Source: Gordonia phthalatica (lineage in GTDB: Bacteria > Actinomycetota > Actinomycetes > Mycobacteriales > Mycobacteriaceae). Taken from it: a DNA stretch of 64,000 nucleotides. Under the pieces are notes generated by a model. That model was not told where the DNA came from and ran no database searches. It saw only the letters and a program-made list of their open reading frames with translations. Shown piece by piece: positions 16,850 to 29,652 of the stretch. How positions within the stretch are numbered: the first letter of the stretch is position 1; every line of letters begins with the position of its first letter. The position numbers and the translations under genes were made by a program. Where the stretch lies: the NCBI RefSeq assembly GCF_001305675.1, contig NZ_CP011853.1, positions 992,001-1,056,000 of the forward strand, read 5' to 3'.

Positions 16850-18334
16850 CTATTCATTCTGCTGGGCGTCGCTCGCGGCCTCGGCGGCAGGGGTGCCGGG
16901 ACGCTTCTTGGCGACCCAGCCCTCGATGTTGCGCTGCGGCCCGGACGACACCGCGAGGGCGCCGGAGGGGACGTCCTCGCGCAGCACGGTACCGGCACCG
17001 GTGTAGACGCCGTCGCCGATCGTGAGCGGTGCGACGAACATGTTGTCGCTGCCGGTACGGCAGTGCGAGCCGATCACGGTCTTGTGCTTGTTCACGCCGT
17101 CGTAGTTGACGAAGACGCTCGACGCGCCGATGTTGGTGTGCTCGCCGATCTCGGCGTCGCCCACGTAGGTCAGGTGCGGAACCTTGGTGCCGTTGCCGAT
17201 CTTCGCGTTCTTGGTCTCGACGAAGCCGCCGATCTTGCCCTCGACGCCGAGCTCGGTGCCGGGGCGGAGATACGCGAACGGACCGACGTGCGCGTCCGCG
17301 CCGATGACGGCCTCGAATCCGTGGGTGCGGACCACGCTGGCGCCCGCGCCGATGACGACGTCGGTGAGCGTGGTGTCGGGGCCGATCTCGGCGTCGTCGG
17401 CGATCACGCACCGACCGTGCAGCTGGGTGCCCGGCTCGATCCGCACGTCCTGCCCGATCTCCACGTCGACATCGATCCACGTGGTGGCGGGGTCGACGAC
17501 GGTGACGCCGGCCAGCATGTGACGGCGGACGATGCGGCGGTTCAGCTCGGTGCCGAGTTCGGCGAGCTGTGCGCGGTCGTTGCAGCCGGCGACGACGCTC
17601 GGGTCGTCGACGGTGAAGGCGTGGACGGTGCGGCCGGCGTCGCGGGCGATCGCCACGAGGTCGGTGATGTAGTACTCGCCCTGCGCGTTGTCGGTGGACA
17701 GGCTCGCGATGCCGGTCCGCAGCATGTCGGCGGAGAAGGCGTAGATGCCGGCGTTCACTTCGGTGATCGCGCGTTCGGTCTCGCTCGCGTCCTTGTGCTC
17801 GGTGATCGCCAGGACGTCGGCGGTGGTGACGTCGACGCCCGGCCCTCCCGCACGGACGATGCGGCCGTACCCGGTGGGGTCGTCGGCGATGAAGCTGGTG
17901 AGGGTGACGGCGGCGGCCTCGCCGGAATCGGTCCGCAGGTGCTCGGCGATCAGCGCGGACAGGGTGTCGCCGTCGAGCAGGGGAGCGTCGGCCACCGTGA
18001 CGATGACGGTGCCGTCGAAGTCGTCGGGGAGCCCGGTCATCCCGGCGCGGGCGGCGTCGCCGGTGCCGAGCGGCTGATCCTGCTCGGCGATGGTGACGGT
18101 GCGGCCCAGTTCGGCAGCCACCTCGCCGATCGCAGCGGAGACGCGTTCACGTTCATGGCTGACGACCGCGACCAGATGGTCGGGGTTTAGCGCAGCCGCG
18201 CCGTGCAGGGCATGACCGACGAGGGTCCGTCCGCCGATCTCGTGCAGGATCTTCGGCGTCTTGGACTTCATCCGCGTGCCGGCGCCTGCGGCCAACACGA
18301 TGACGGCGACGCTTCCGGTCGACTGCTCTTGCAT
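16850..18334 (-). CDS. glmU: Bifunctional GlmU (GlcNAc-1-P uridyltransferase / GlcN-1-P acetyltransferase)
   Basis: GlmU makes UDP-N-acetylglucosamine for peptidoglycan and the arabinogalactan linker. The N-terminal pyrophosphorylase domain carries LAAGAGTRMKSKTPK (about 15-29) and the C-terminal half is a left-handed beta-helix of hexapeptide repeats ending in GAGTVLREDVPSG. At 494 residues it matches actinobacterial GlmU. I chose ATG at 18334 (MQEQSTG) with GGAGGG upstream; an in-frame TTG precedes it directly. A hairpin at 18378-18402 lies in its leader. Confidence 0.96.
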   Translation of the reverse strand: MQEQSTGSVAVIVLAAGAGTRMKSKTPKILHEIGGRTLVGHALHGAAALNPDHLVAVVSHERERVSAAIGEVAAELGRTVTIAEQDQPLGTGDAARAGMTGLPDDFDGTVIVTVADAPLLDGDTLSALIAEHLRTDSGEAAAVTLTSFIADDPTGYGRIVRAGGPGVDVTTADVLAITEHKDASETERAITEVNAGIYAFSADMLRTGIASLSTDNAQGEYYITDLVAIARDAGRTVHAFTVDDPSVVAGCNDRAQLAELGTELNRRIVRRHMLAGVTVVDPATTWIDVDVEIGQDVRIEPGTQLHGRCVIADDAEIGPDTTLTDVVIGAGASVVRTHGFEAVIGADAHVGPFAYLRPGTELGVEGKIGGFVETKNAKIGNGTKVPHLTYVGDAEIGEHTNIGASSVFVNYDGVNKHKTVIGSHCRTGSDNMFVAPLTIGDGVYTGAGTVLREDVPSGALAVSSGPQRNIEGWVAKKRPGTPAAEAASDAQQNE

Positions 18335-18377
18335 CAATCGGGTCCCTCCGCAGTTCGATCGCGTTCGGTCTCCTCAG

Positions 18378-18402
18378 CGTGGCGTGCGCACGGCACGCCA
18401 CG
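18378..18402. other. Hairpin in the glmU leader
   Basis: The perfect 10-nt arms CGTGGCGTGC and GCACGCCACG surround a 5-nt loop, 44 bp upstream of the glmU start. No terminator tail follows. A role in glmU control is possible but unsupported. Confidence 0.35.
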
Positions 18403-18582
18403 GCGATGAGGACGCGGCCGTTGGTGGGTGCGGCCGCCTCGACGAATGGTACTCGGCGGTAGCTGCGGAATGCACGCGTCGGGCGTGAAGCGCGTGTTCA
18501 GACCGAGGTCGACGATGGGGTGCCAGTGCCTGCCGCCGATCACCGGTCTCGAGTCGCTATGGCACAATCATGGTCGCACTAT

Positions 18583-18653
18583 TCCGCCATGGTGTAATGG
18601 CAACACTCCTGATTTTGGTTCAGGCATTCCAGGTTCGAGTCCTGGTGGCGGAG
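18583..18653 (+). tRNA. tRNA-Gln (anticodon TTG)
   Basis: A full cloverleaf is readable. The acceptor TCCGCCA pairs with TGGCGGA, the anticodon stem is CCTGA/TCAGG with loop TTTTGGT, the T-arm is CCAGGTTCGAGTCCTGG, and G73 is the discriminator. CCA is not encoded. It lies between glmU (divergent) and the rRNA operon. Confidence 0.95.
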
Positions 18654-18672
18654 CAGCGGTTTGGGGATCTCC

Positions 18673-19236
18673 ATGAGCGAGCGAGAAGGCAGGGCGGGCG
18701 CGCCCACGCCGCCGCGATGGTGGCGAGTCACGCTGTACGTCATCTATGGGCTGGCAGTGATCTGCGCAGTGACAGTCGTCCTCGGCAGCATTCATCTGAT
18801 CGACTTCTTCTGGCCGCTGATGTCGGTGGTGTGGGGTGGTCTCATCCTCGGCTCCGCCTGGCTGGTCCTCTCCGCAGTGGGGCTGGCGCGGTATCGCCGA
18901 GTCGCCGGCACGATCATCGCCCCGATCTTGGTCTTCGTGCCGATCGCCGCCGTCCTCTGGAGTGGGATCGTGAACGATGTGCAGTTCTCGATGTCGCGGA
19001 CCGCGCTCGGCGAGATCGCGTCGTCGTGCACTCCGGCCACCGATGTCAGGGCGGGTCTGTTCCGGATCGAGCGCGTCGAATCCGCTGGTGACGCATGTCT
19101 GCTCTTCCTGCCGAGTGGGCTCGCCAGCAGCTCGGGACTCGGCATTTTCCCGTCAGGTGTGCCTCGCGAGTATGCCTCGCACATGAAGATCGATCACTAC
19201 GCCGGCGACTGGTTCACCTTCGTCCGGTGGATTTGA
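18673..19236 (+). CDS. Small membrane protein of unknown function
   Basis: The 187-residue protein has three hydrophobic segments in its first half (around residues 20-42, 47-70 and 79-100), followed by an extracytoplasmic-looking domain with two cysteines (SSCTPATD and GDACLLF) that could form a disulphide. I chose ATG at 18673 (MSEREGRAG); an in-frame TTG lies 12 bp upstream. It starts 20 bp after the tRNA-Gln gene and may be co-transcribed with it. I do not recognise the family. Confidence 0.6.
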   Translation: MSEREGRAGAPTPPRWWRVTLYVIYGLAVICAVTVVLGSIHLIDFFWPLMSVVWGGLILGSAWLVLSAVGLARYRRVAGTIIAPILVFVPIAAVLWSGIVNDVQFSMSRTALGEIASSCTPATDVRAGLFRIERVESAGDACLLFLPSGLASSSGLGIFPSGVPREYASHMKIDHYAGDWFTFVRWI

Positions 19237-19435
19237 TGCTCCGCACGGAGAGCCGGTCATGCCCGGCCCGCGACGGGGGTCCAGACACGCAGGTTGTGTC
19301 ACTGTGACGAATTAACAGGCCGTTCGTCTGGGGCTCTGCGGTGGTTCGGTCGAGGGTTCCGCGAAAGCGCGGAGGGCCGATTCTGATCCGCAATCGTTGA
19401 GGTGGTGTGTCGATTCAACCTCCTGACCTGCAGAC

Positions 19436-19464
19436 TTGACCTTCCTTCCATCTGTGCGTAACTT
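19436..19464 (+). promoter_or_regulatory. rRNA promoter P1
   Basis: TTGACC at 19436-19441 and TAACTT at 19459-19464 are separated by 17 nt. The hexamers and spacing resemble a vegetative (SigA-type) promoter, about 300 bp before the 16S gene. Confidence 0.55.
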
Positions 19465-19506
19465 ATTCGAGGTCGGAGCGGCCCAGCCGCCACGGCATCC
19501 CCCCCG

Positions 19507-19539
19507 AAAATCTCACCGCGATTTCGTCGCGGTGATTTT
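19507..19539 (+). terminator. Stem-loop between rRNA promoters P1 and P2
   Basis: AAAATC-t-CACCGCGA pairs with TCGCGGTG-ATTTT around the loop TTTCG, giving an AT base below a GC stem. It lies about 36 nt downstream of the predicted P1 start. It could terminate read-through from the upstream membrane-protein gene or act on P1 transcripts. Confidence 0.5.
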
Positions 19540-19605
19540 GTCTGGGATCGGCGTAGCCGCCGAGAAGAATTGAAAATCAACGGAATCCCAACGGAAACCA
19601 ACGAT

Positions 19606-19635
19606 TTGCAGAACTTCAAAATACGGTGCTAGGCT
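19606..19635 (+). promoter_or_regulatory. rRNA promoter P2
   Basis: TTGCAG at 19606-19611 and TAGGCT at 19630-19635 are spaced 18 nt apart. The -10 resembles the TAGACT type of mycobacterial rrn promoters. A T-rich leader with possible antitermination (boxA-like) sequence follows up to the 16S gene. Confidence 0.55.
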
Positions 19636-19764
19636 GGAAAACGTTCGCCTCGGAGACGGGAAGGACGCAATAACTACAGATGTCTGCTGGAGTTCGGCCG
19701 GGTTTGTTGTCTTTTGGTCAGGTTCTATTTTTCTGGCTTTGTGTTGAAACTTTTGTTTCTGCAT

Positions 19765-24933
<5,169 letters not shown>

Positions 24934-25076
24934 AACACTCACCATTGTTTGTGCAGACGAAATGGTTTGTGAGTTGGAGTTGTAGACACGCAGACAAGAT
25001 TTCGCGCATCCACTATGTACTTCTGAAACAACACACCAGCCCTCTGTTGTGGGGTTGGGTGGATAGTTTCATAGAG

Positions 25077-25195
25077 TTACGGCGGCTATAGCGGTGGGGA
25101 AACGCCCGGTCCCATTCCGAACCCGGAAGCTAAGCCCACCTGCGCCGATGGTACTGCACTGTAATGGGTGTGGGAGAGTAGGACACCGCCGAACA
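25077..25195 (+). rRNA. rrf: 5S ribosomal RNA
   Basis: TTACGGCGGC at the start pairs with GCCGAACA-flanked ACACCGCCG at the end. The conserved CCGGTCCCATTCCGAACCC segment is present. The length of about 119 nt and position after 23S are standard. Confidence 0.96.
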
Positions 25196-25205
25196 CAATT
25201 TCAGG

Positions 25206-25238
25206 AAGCCCCTGACCAACACTGTTGGTCAGGGGCTT
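25206..25238 (+). terminator. rRNA operon terminator
   Basis: The perfect 15-nt arms AAGCCCCTGACCAAC and GTTGGTCAGGGGCTT surround ACT. It lies 10 nt after the 5S gene and is followed by TCC and a weak T-rich tail. Confidence 0.9.
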
Positions 25239-25253
25239 TCCTCATGTTCGGGC

Positions 25254-25405
25254 CCGGCCGGCGGCGGTCGCGATACACCCGTTGCTCACTCCGTTCGCAA
25301 CGGGCACTCGACCACCCTGAAAGGCGACCCAGCCCGCGGCGGTCCCGATACGCGACGAGCCCTCGCAAGCTCGGGTCGGCGAACTCGACCACGCCTGGAT
25401 GGCGC
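25254..25405. repeat. Two diverged copies of the interspersed GCGGCG-TCTCGATAC repeat
   Basis: Both copies share the frame GCGGCGGTC-CGATAC, a variable hairpin, then (C)ACTCGACC and CCTG. The first core contains CCCGTTGC facing GCAACGGG. The second contains CGAC-GAGC facing GCTC-GTCG. Three better-conserved copies lie at 57136-57412. No gene is supported here. Confidence 0.65.
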
Positions 25406-25472
25406 GGACTCCACCCCGCTCTTGAGAGGCAGTCGAACTCGAGCGTCCTCGGCGTCCCACTACCATGGACCC

Positions 25473-26174
25473 ATGGCGATCAGCAGGCCGGCAGACGGGG
25501 CGGAACAGGTCCACAAGGCGCCCCGGGCGCGGATGACAGGAGCGCAGCGCAGGCTGCAGCTCATCGAGGTGGCGCGGGGGCTGTTCGCGGAGCGGGGATT
25601 CGAAGGCACGTCGATCGAGGAGATCGCACAGCGTGCCGGCGTCTCGAAGCCGATCGTCTACGAGCACTTCGGGGGAAAGGAAGGCCTCTACGCTGTCGTC
25701 GTCGACCGCGAGATGGAGACCCTCCTCGAAATGGTGACGTCGTCTCTGACGAAGAACCGTTCGCTGTATCGCATCCAGCAGGTGGCACTGGCGCTGCTGA
25801 CCTACATGGAGGAGCGCACGGACGGTTTCCGGATCCTGGTCCGCGGAGAGTCGACCAGCGGTGATGACGACACCCGATACTCGAGTCTGCTGAACGACGC
25901 GATCAGCCAGGTGGAGCACATTCTCGCCAAAGACTTCGAGCGACGCGGCTTCGACCCCGCACTGGCACCGCTGTACGCGCAGGCACTGGTCGGGATGGTC
26001 TCCGTGACCGCTCAATGGTGGCTGGACGTCCGAGAGCCGGAGAAGGAAGTCGTCGCGGCACACCTGGTCAACCTGTGCTGGAACGGGCTGACCCGTCTCG
26101 ACCCGAAACCGATGCTCGTCGATTCCGAGTACAAGGAAGCGACCGCGCCTACCGTGCACCCCGACCTGGAGTGA
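25473..26174 (+). CDS. TetR-family transcriptional regulator (mfd-neighbour type)
   Basis: The N-terminal TetR HTH (about residues 25-70) reads ARGLFAERGFEGTSIEEIA with recognition segment VSKPIVYEHFGGKEGLY. The ligand-binding C-terminal domain follows, for 233 residues in all. ATG at 25473 has TACCAT ending 6 nt upstream, the leaderless pattern. In Mycobacterium a TetR gene (Rv1019) occupies the place between glmU and mfd, so this is probably its orthologue; target genes are unknown. The 3' end overlaps the convergent permease gene by 26 bp. Confidence 0.88.
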   Translation: MAISRPADGAEQVHKAPRARMTGAQRRLQLIEVARGLFAERGFEGTSIEEIAQRAGVSKPIVYEHFGGKEGLYAVVVDREMETLLEMVTSSLTKNRSLYRIQQVALALLTYMEERTDGFRILVRGESTSGDDDTRYSSLLNDAISQVEHILAKDFERRGFDPALAPLYAQALVGMVSVTAQWWLDVREPEKEVVAAHLVNLCWNGLTRLDPKPMLVDSEYKEATAPTVHPDLE

Positions 26175-27537
26175 CCTGCCGGCGGTCGACGTATGCGCCG
26201 ATCGCCCAGAGCACGACCGCCACGGCTCCGGTCGATAAGACCTGATTGCGGACGGAGTCGGTGGTGAGCGCGAGAACGACGATCCCGCCGAGCGCGAGGA
26301 GCGTGAGGATGGTCAGGTAGGGGTATCCCCACATCTTCATCGGAAGCGCTGTACCGTCCCGATCGGAGCGACGGCGCAGGACCAGCTGTGCGGCGGCGAT
26401 CGCGATCCACGTGACCAGCAACGTCGATCCGACTACGGACAGCAGACGTTCGAGGACTTCGTCGCCCCAGAAGTAGGTGGCGGGAACCATCAGGAATCCG
26501 ACGACGATGCTCGCCAGAACGGCGGGTATCGGCACGCCGTTCTTCGCGGTTCGCGTGGCGATCCGAGGCGCCATGCGTCGGTCCGACAATGAGAAGAGCA
26601 TGCGCGACGCACCGTAGAGATTGACGTTCAGCGACGACAGCAAGGCGATGACGATGATTGCGCCCATGATCGTGGCGACCGCGGGCAGTCCGGCCTGCTC
26701 GAGGACTCCCTCGAACGGTCCGCTCTCGATGCGGGGATCGCCCGCAGGCAGGACCAGCATGATCACGGCTACGGATCCGACGTAGAAGATGAGGATGCGC
26801 CACACGATGGTGCGGATCGCCTTGGTGACGCTGGGGCCGGGATCGGCGGTCTCGGCCGCGGCCACGGCGATGATTTCGATGCCGCCGAAAGCGAAGGCGA
26901 TGACCATCAGGGCAGCGGCGATCCCGCCGACACCGTGGGGGAGGAACTCGCCGGGGTTGCTGAGTCCAGGGGAGGGCTCCGAGGTCCATCCGAAGAGATA
27001 GGCGGCGCCGATTACGAGGAACACGACGATGGCGACGATCTTGATCAGCGAGAACCAGAACTCCAATTCACCGAAGTTCGAGACGCCGCTGAGATTGAGG
27101 ACGGTGAAAACGACCATGAACACGAGCGCCCACGCCCACGGGGGCATGACTCCCACGATCCCGTGGAGGGTCGATGCGGCGGCCAGTGCCTCGGCAGCCA
27201 CGACGATCGTCATCTGAATCCACCAGATCCACCCCATCATGAATCCGGCACCCGGGCCGAGGGCGCTCCCCACGTAATGGGAGAAGGCACCGGGGTTGGG
27301 GTCGGCGGCGGCGAGTTCTCCGAGCATCCGCATCACCGACACGATGATCAACCCGATCACCGCGTACGCGACCAGCGCGGCCGGGCCGGCGAGCGCGATG
27401 CCTTGACCGGAGCCGACGAACAGGCCGGCACCGATCGCGGAGCCCAAGCTCATCATCACCAGATGGCGGGGCTTGAGCCCACCCTTCAGACGGTGTTCGT
27501 CAACGACCTCGATCGGATCGGATCCAGAGTTACCCAC
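26149..27537 (-). CDS. Amino acid permease (APC superfamily)
   Basis: The 462-residue protein has about 12 membrane segments. The N-terminal motif RHLVMMSLGSAIGAGLFVGSG is the amino-acid-transporter signature, where unwound helix 1 binds the substrate carboxylate, and FAFGGIEIIAVAAAET marks helix 6. The start is GTG at 27537: TACGCT ends 6 nt before it, and the conserved cytoplasmic lead GGLKPRHLVM falls at the expected distance. The frame to 27693 is an antisense run-through of the acetyltransferase. The substrate amino acid is unknown. Confidence 0.9.
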   Translation of the reverse strand: MGNSGSDPIEVVDEHRLKGGLKPRHLVMMSLGSAIGAGLFVGSGQGIALAGPAALVAYAVIGLIIVSVMRMLGELAAADPNPGAFSHYVGSALGPGAGFMMGWIWWIQMTIVVAAEALAAASTLHGIVGVMPPWAWALVFMVVFTVLNLSGVSNFGELEFWFSLIKIVAIVVFLVIGAAYLFGWTSEPSPGLSNPGEFLPHGVGGIAAALMVIAFAFGGIEIIAVAAAETADPGPSVTKAIRTIVWRILIFYVGSVAVIMLVLPAGDPRIESGPFEGVLEQAGLPAVATIMGAIIVIALLSSLNVNLYGASRMLFSLSDRRMAPRIATRTAKNGVPIPAVLASIVVGFLMVPATYFWGDEVLERLLSVVGSTLLVTWIAIAAAQLVLRRRSDRDGTALPMKMWGYPYLTILTLLALGGIVVLALTTDSVRNQVLSTGAVAVVLWAIGAYVDRRQVTPGRGAR

Positions 27538-27578
27538 CAATCGAGCGTAATGGGTGTGACGTGCGGCAAAATCACCCC

Positions 27579-28082
27579 ATGCCGTCCATCCGCCCCGCCA
27601 CCGTCGACGATCTCCCCGCCGTCGCCGACATCTACCGCTATTACGTCGAGAACTCGGTCGCGACGTTCGACCTCGAGCCGCTCTCCGTCGCACAGTGGGA
27701 GGCGAAACTCGGGCGGATCCGGGATGCCGGCCGACCGTTCATCGTCATGGAGGACGACGATTCAGGTGCGGTCCTCGGCTACGCGTACCTCGGTGTCTAC
27801 CGTGGCAAGGCCGGGTGGGCGCACACGGCGGAGGACAGCATCTATCTGCGGCCGGAGTCGGCGGGTCGCGGCCTCGGTAGGGTACTTCTCCAAGGCCTGC
27901 TCGACGCGACCGACCGCAGCGTGACACACAACGTGATGGCGGTGATCTCCGACGAGGTGGCTGCGTCGGTGGCGCTGCACCGGAAGGTCGGGTTCGTCGA
28001 AGTGGGGCGGACCGCCGATGTCGGGAGGAAGTTCGACCGCTGGCTCGGAGCGGTCTACATGCAGTACGCGTTCACGGACTGA
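27579..28082 (+). CDS. GNAT acetyltransferase, phosphinothricin/methionine-sulfoximine acetyltransferase type
   Basis: The 167-residue protein is a GNAT of the Pat/MddA type. IYRYYVENSVATFDLEPLS near the N-terminus is the family hallmark for binding amino-acid analogues such as phosphinothricin, methionine sulfoximine or sulfone. The acetyl-CoA loop is SAGRGLGRVLL. VGFVEVGRTADVGRKFDRW completes the fold. I chose ATG at 27579; an in-frame GTG lies at 27561. It is divergent from the permease, and the two start codons are only 41 bp apart. Confidence 0.88.
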   Translation: MPSIRPATVDDLPAVADIYRYYVENSVATFDLEPLSVAQWEAKLGRIRDAGRPFIVMEDDDSGAVLGYAYLGVYRGKAGWAHTAEDSIYLRPESAGRGLGRVLLQGLLDATDRSVTHNVMAVISDEVAASVALHRKVGFVEVGRTADVGRKFDRWLGAVYMQYAFTD

Positions 28083-28465
28083 CTCCCGGTGCGAAAAGTA
28101 CGATGGTCACCACGTACGAGAGCCGGAGCCCTGCCTCGACGGCATCGTCGTAGCTGATCGTCAGATGGGTGCCTCCGGTGTCGCCCGATGTGCGGACGTG
28201 CTCAGTGGGGTTGCGCGTCGGTCTCGGGGGCGCCCGCGTCGTGTTCCGCGAGTCGTCGGCACCGGCGTGCTCGAGCAGTCGGGGCCGGCTGGAGGTTCGG
28301 CTTGTGATCACTGTCGGTGACGACAAATTCGTCCCCGTGACGCGGACTGTCGGGCAATACGTCCGGCAAGCGGCATCACGGGGACGAAGATTGCGCCAGC
28401 GCAGTCGATCGGGCCCGGAATCCGCGAATCGCTCCCGTACGACAGTCGGTAGTACCCTGGGAGTC
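28083..28465. other. Intergenic region with a two-stem hairpin
   Basis: No protein gene is supported in this 383-bp stretch; open frames on both strands are shadows or lack start signals. It contains one notable structure at 28328-28388 (listed separately) and a TACCCT -10-like hexamer just before the next start codon. Confidence 0.5.
28328..28388. other. Structured inverted repeat upstream of the copper/peroxidase genes
   Basis: The outer arms TTCGTCCCCGTGA and TCACGGGGACGAA (13 nt, perfect) enclose an inner pair CGGAC and GTCCG. It could be a terminator, a structured leader element or a mobile-repeat remnant. Confidence 0.5.
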
Positions 28466-29041
28466 GTGCTGATCCGCCCGACGCGTGCCGGTGCGCAGGT
28501 CCCCGCGACCGCGCACGGTCTGTTGGCAACGGTGGCCTCCGTGATCCTCGGCATCAGCGCACACTCGCTGGGTGGCGGGCACCTTCCGACCGCCCTGCAA
28601 CTCGCGACCGTCACCGCCCTCGCGACGTGCGTCGGCCTGGTCCGGGCTGCGCAGCTGCGGGCCGTCGAACGGTCGCGCGCACGGGGCCGCATCAGGATCT
28701 CGGCGACCGGCACCCTGACGGCACTGGCCGTCGGCCAAGCGGGAGCGCACACCGTGCTCACCCTGCTCGACGGCACCATGCACGGCGGGGAGATGCTGCC
28801 CGGGCCGACGATGCTGCTCTGGCACCTGCTCGCGATCCCGGCCGCCGCCGCTGTCCTGTTCGCCGTCGAACGACTGCATCGCGCGTGCGGCCTGCGCGTC
28901 GCCCGCCTGTGGCGGCTGCTGTCCGCACCCGTTTGCACCGACGACGTGCCGTCGGCACCGGTCGACGACACTCTCACGTTCCTCCGACCGTCCCCGATGG
29001 TCGCCGCAGCGGGCCTCCGCGGCCCGCCGTCGCAGGTCTGA
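28466..29041 (+). CDS. Integral membrane protein, probable partner of the copper chaperone
   Basis: The 191-residue protein has about four hydrophobic segments. Between the third and fourth is a His/Met-containing stretch, GTMHGGEMLPGPTMLLWH, that could bind copper; this is inference. The start is GTG at 28466 with TACCCT ending 7 nt before it; the frame extends upstream to 28169 without a signal. A 71-bp gap separates it from the PCu(A)C gene, and all three genes to 30866 face the same way. I do not recognise the family by name. Confidence 0.7.
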   Translation: MLIRPTRAGAQVPATAHGLLATVASVILGISAHSLGGGHLPTALQLATVTALATCVGLVRAAQLRAVERSRARGRIRISATGTLTALAVGQAGAHTVLTLLDGTMHGGEMLPGPTMLLWHLLAIPAAAAVLFAVERLHRACGLRVARLWRLLSAPVCTDDVPSAPVDDTLTFLRPSPMVAAAGLRGPPSQV

Positions 29042-29112
29042 CCCCGCCTTTTCCAGCCCGACCGCCGCACCCGGCGTCGGGAATCAGACCTTGCACGAAA
29101 GACGATGCACCC

Positions 29113-29652
29113 ATGGCGATCCGCCGTCTCCTCACCCGTTCCCTCAACCGTTCCGCCGCACTCACCGCGGCCGTCATCCTCCTGCTGATCGCGCTCGTCG
29201 CCTGCGGAGGCGAGACCTCCGACAGTCGCGACGCCGACGCGATCACGGTCTCCGACCAGTGGGTCAAGGCCGCAGACTCCGGCATGACGGCCGCGTTCGC
29301 GACCCTCCACAACTCCTCCGACCGCGACATCCGGATCGTGTCCGCCCACACCGCGGCCGCCCGCACCACCGAGATGCACGAGGTGGTCGACAACGGTACC
29401 GGCGGCACCACCATGCGCCAGAAAGACGGCGGCTTCGTGATCCCCGCCAAGGGCTCCGTGAACCTGACCCCGGGCTCCGAACACTTCATGCTGATGGAAC
29501 TGCCCAAGCCCATCACCACCGGCCAGAACGTCGCGTTCACCATCCGCTTCGAAGACGGCTCCACCGTCGGATTCCAGGCGCTCGCCCGCGACTTCGACGG
29601 CAACCAGGAGAACTACGCGCCCGACGGAGAGCACGAGGGGATGGGCAAGTGA
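29113..29652 (+). CDS. PCu(A)C-domain copper chaperone (DUF461), lipoprotein-like
   Basis: This extracytoplasmic chaperone delivers Cu(I) to cuproproteins. A hydrophobic N-terminus ending LIALVACGG gives a lipobox-like cysteine. The PCu(A)C metal motif is present: His and Met in TEMHEVV, Met in TTMRQKDGG and HxM in EHFMLMEL, spaced as in the H(M)X10MX21HXM pattern. The family is the ECuC type that works with DyP peroxidases in Streptomyces. The stop overlaps the start of the DyP gene by 4 bp (GTGA), which supports a shared function. Confidence 0.9.
   Translation: MAIRRLLTRSLNRSAALTAAVILLLIALVACGGETSDSRDADAITVSDQWVKAADSGMTAAFATLHNSSDRDIRIVSAHTAAARTTEMHEVVDNGTGGTTMRQKDGGFVIPAKGSVNLTPGSEHFMLMELPKPITTGQNVAFTIRFEDGSTVGFQALARDFDGNQENYAPDGEHEGMGK

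Noticed and set aside
18378..18402. Riboswitch or ribozyme (glmS-type) before glmU
   Set aside because: Only a simple 10-bp hairpin is present; glmS ribozymes precede glmS and have a conserved multi-helix core that is absent here.
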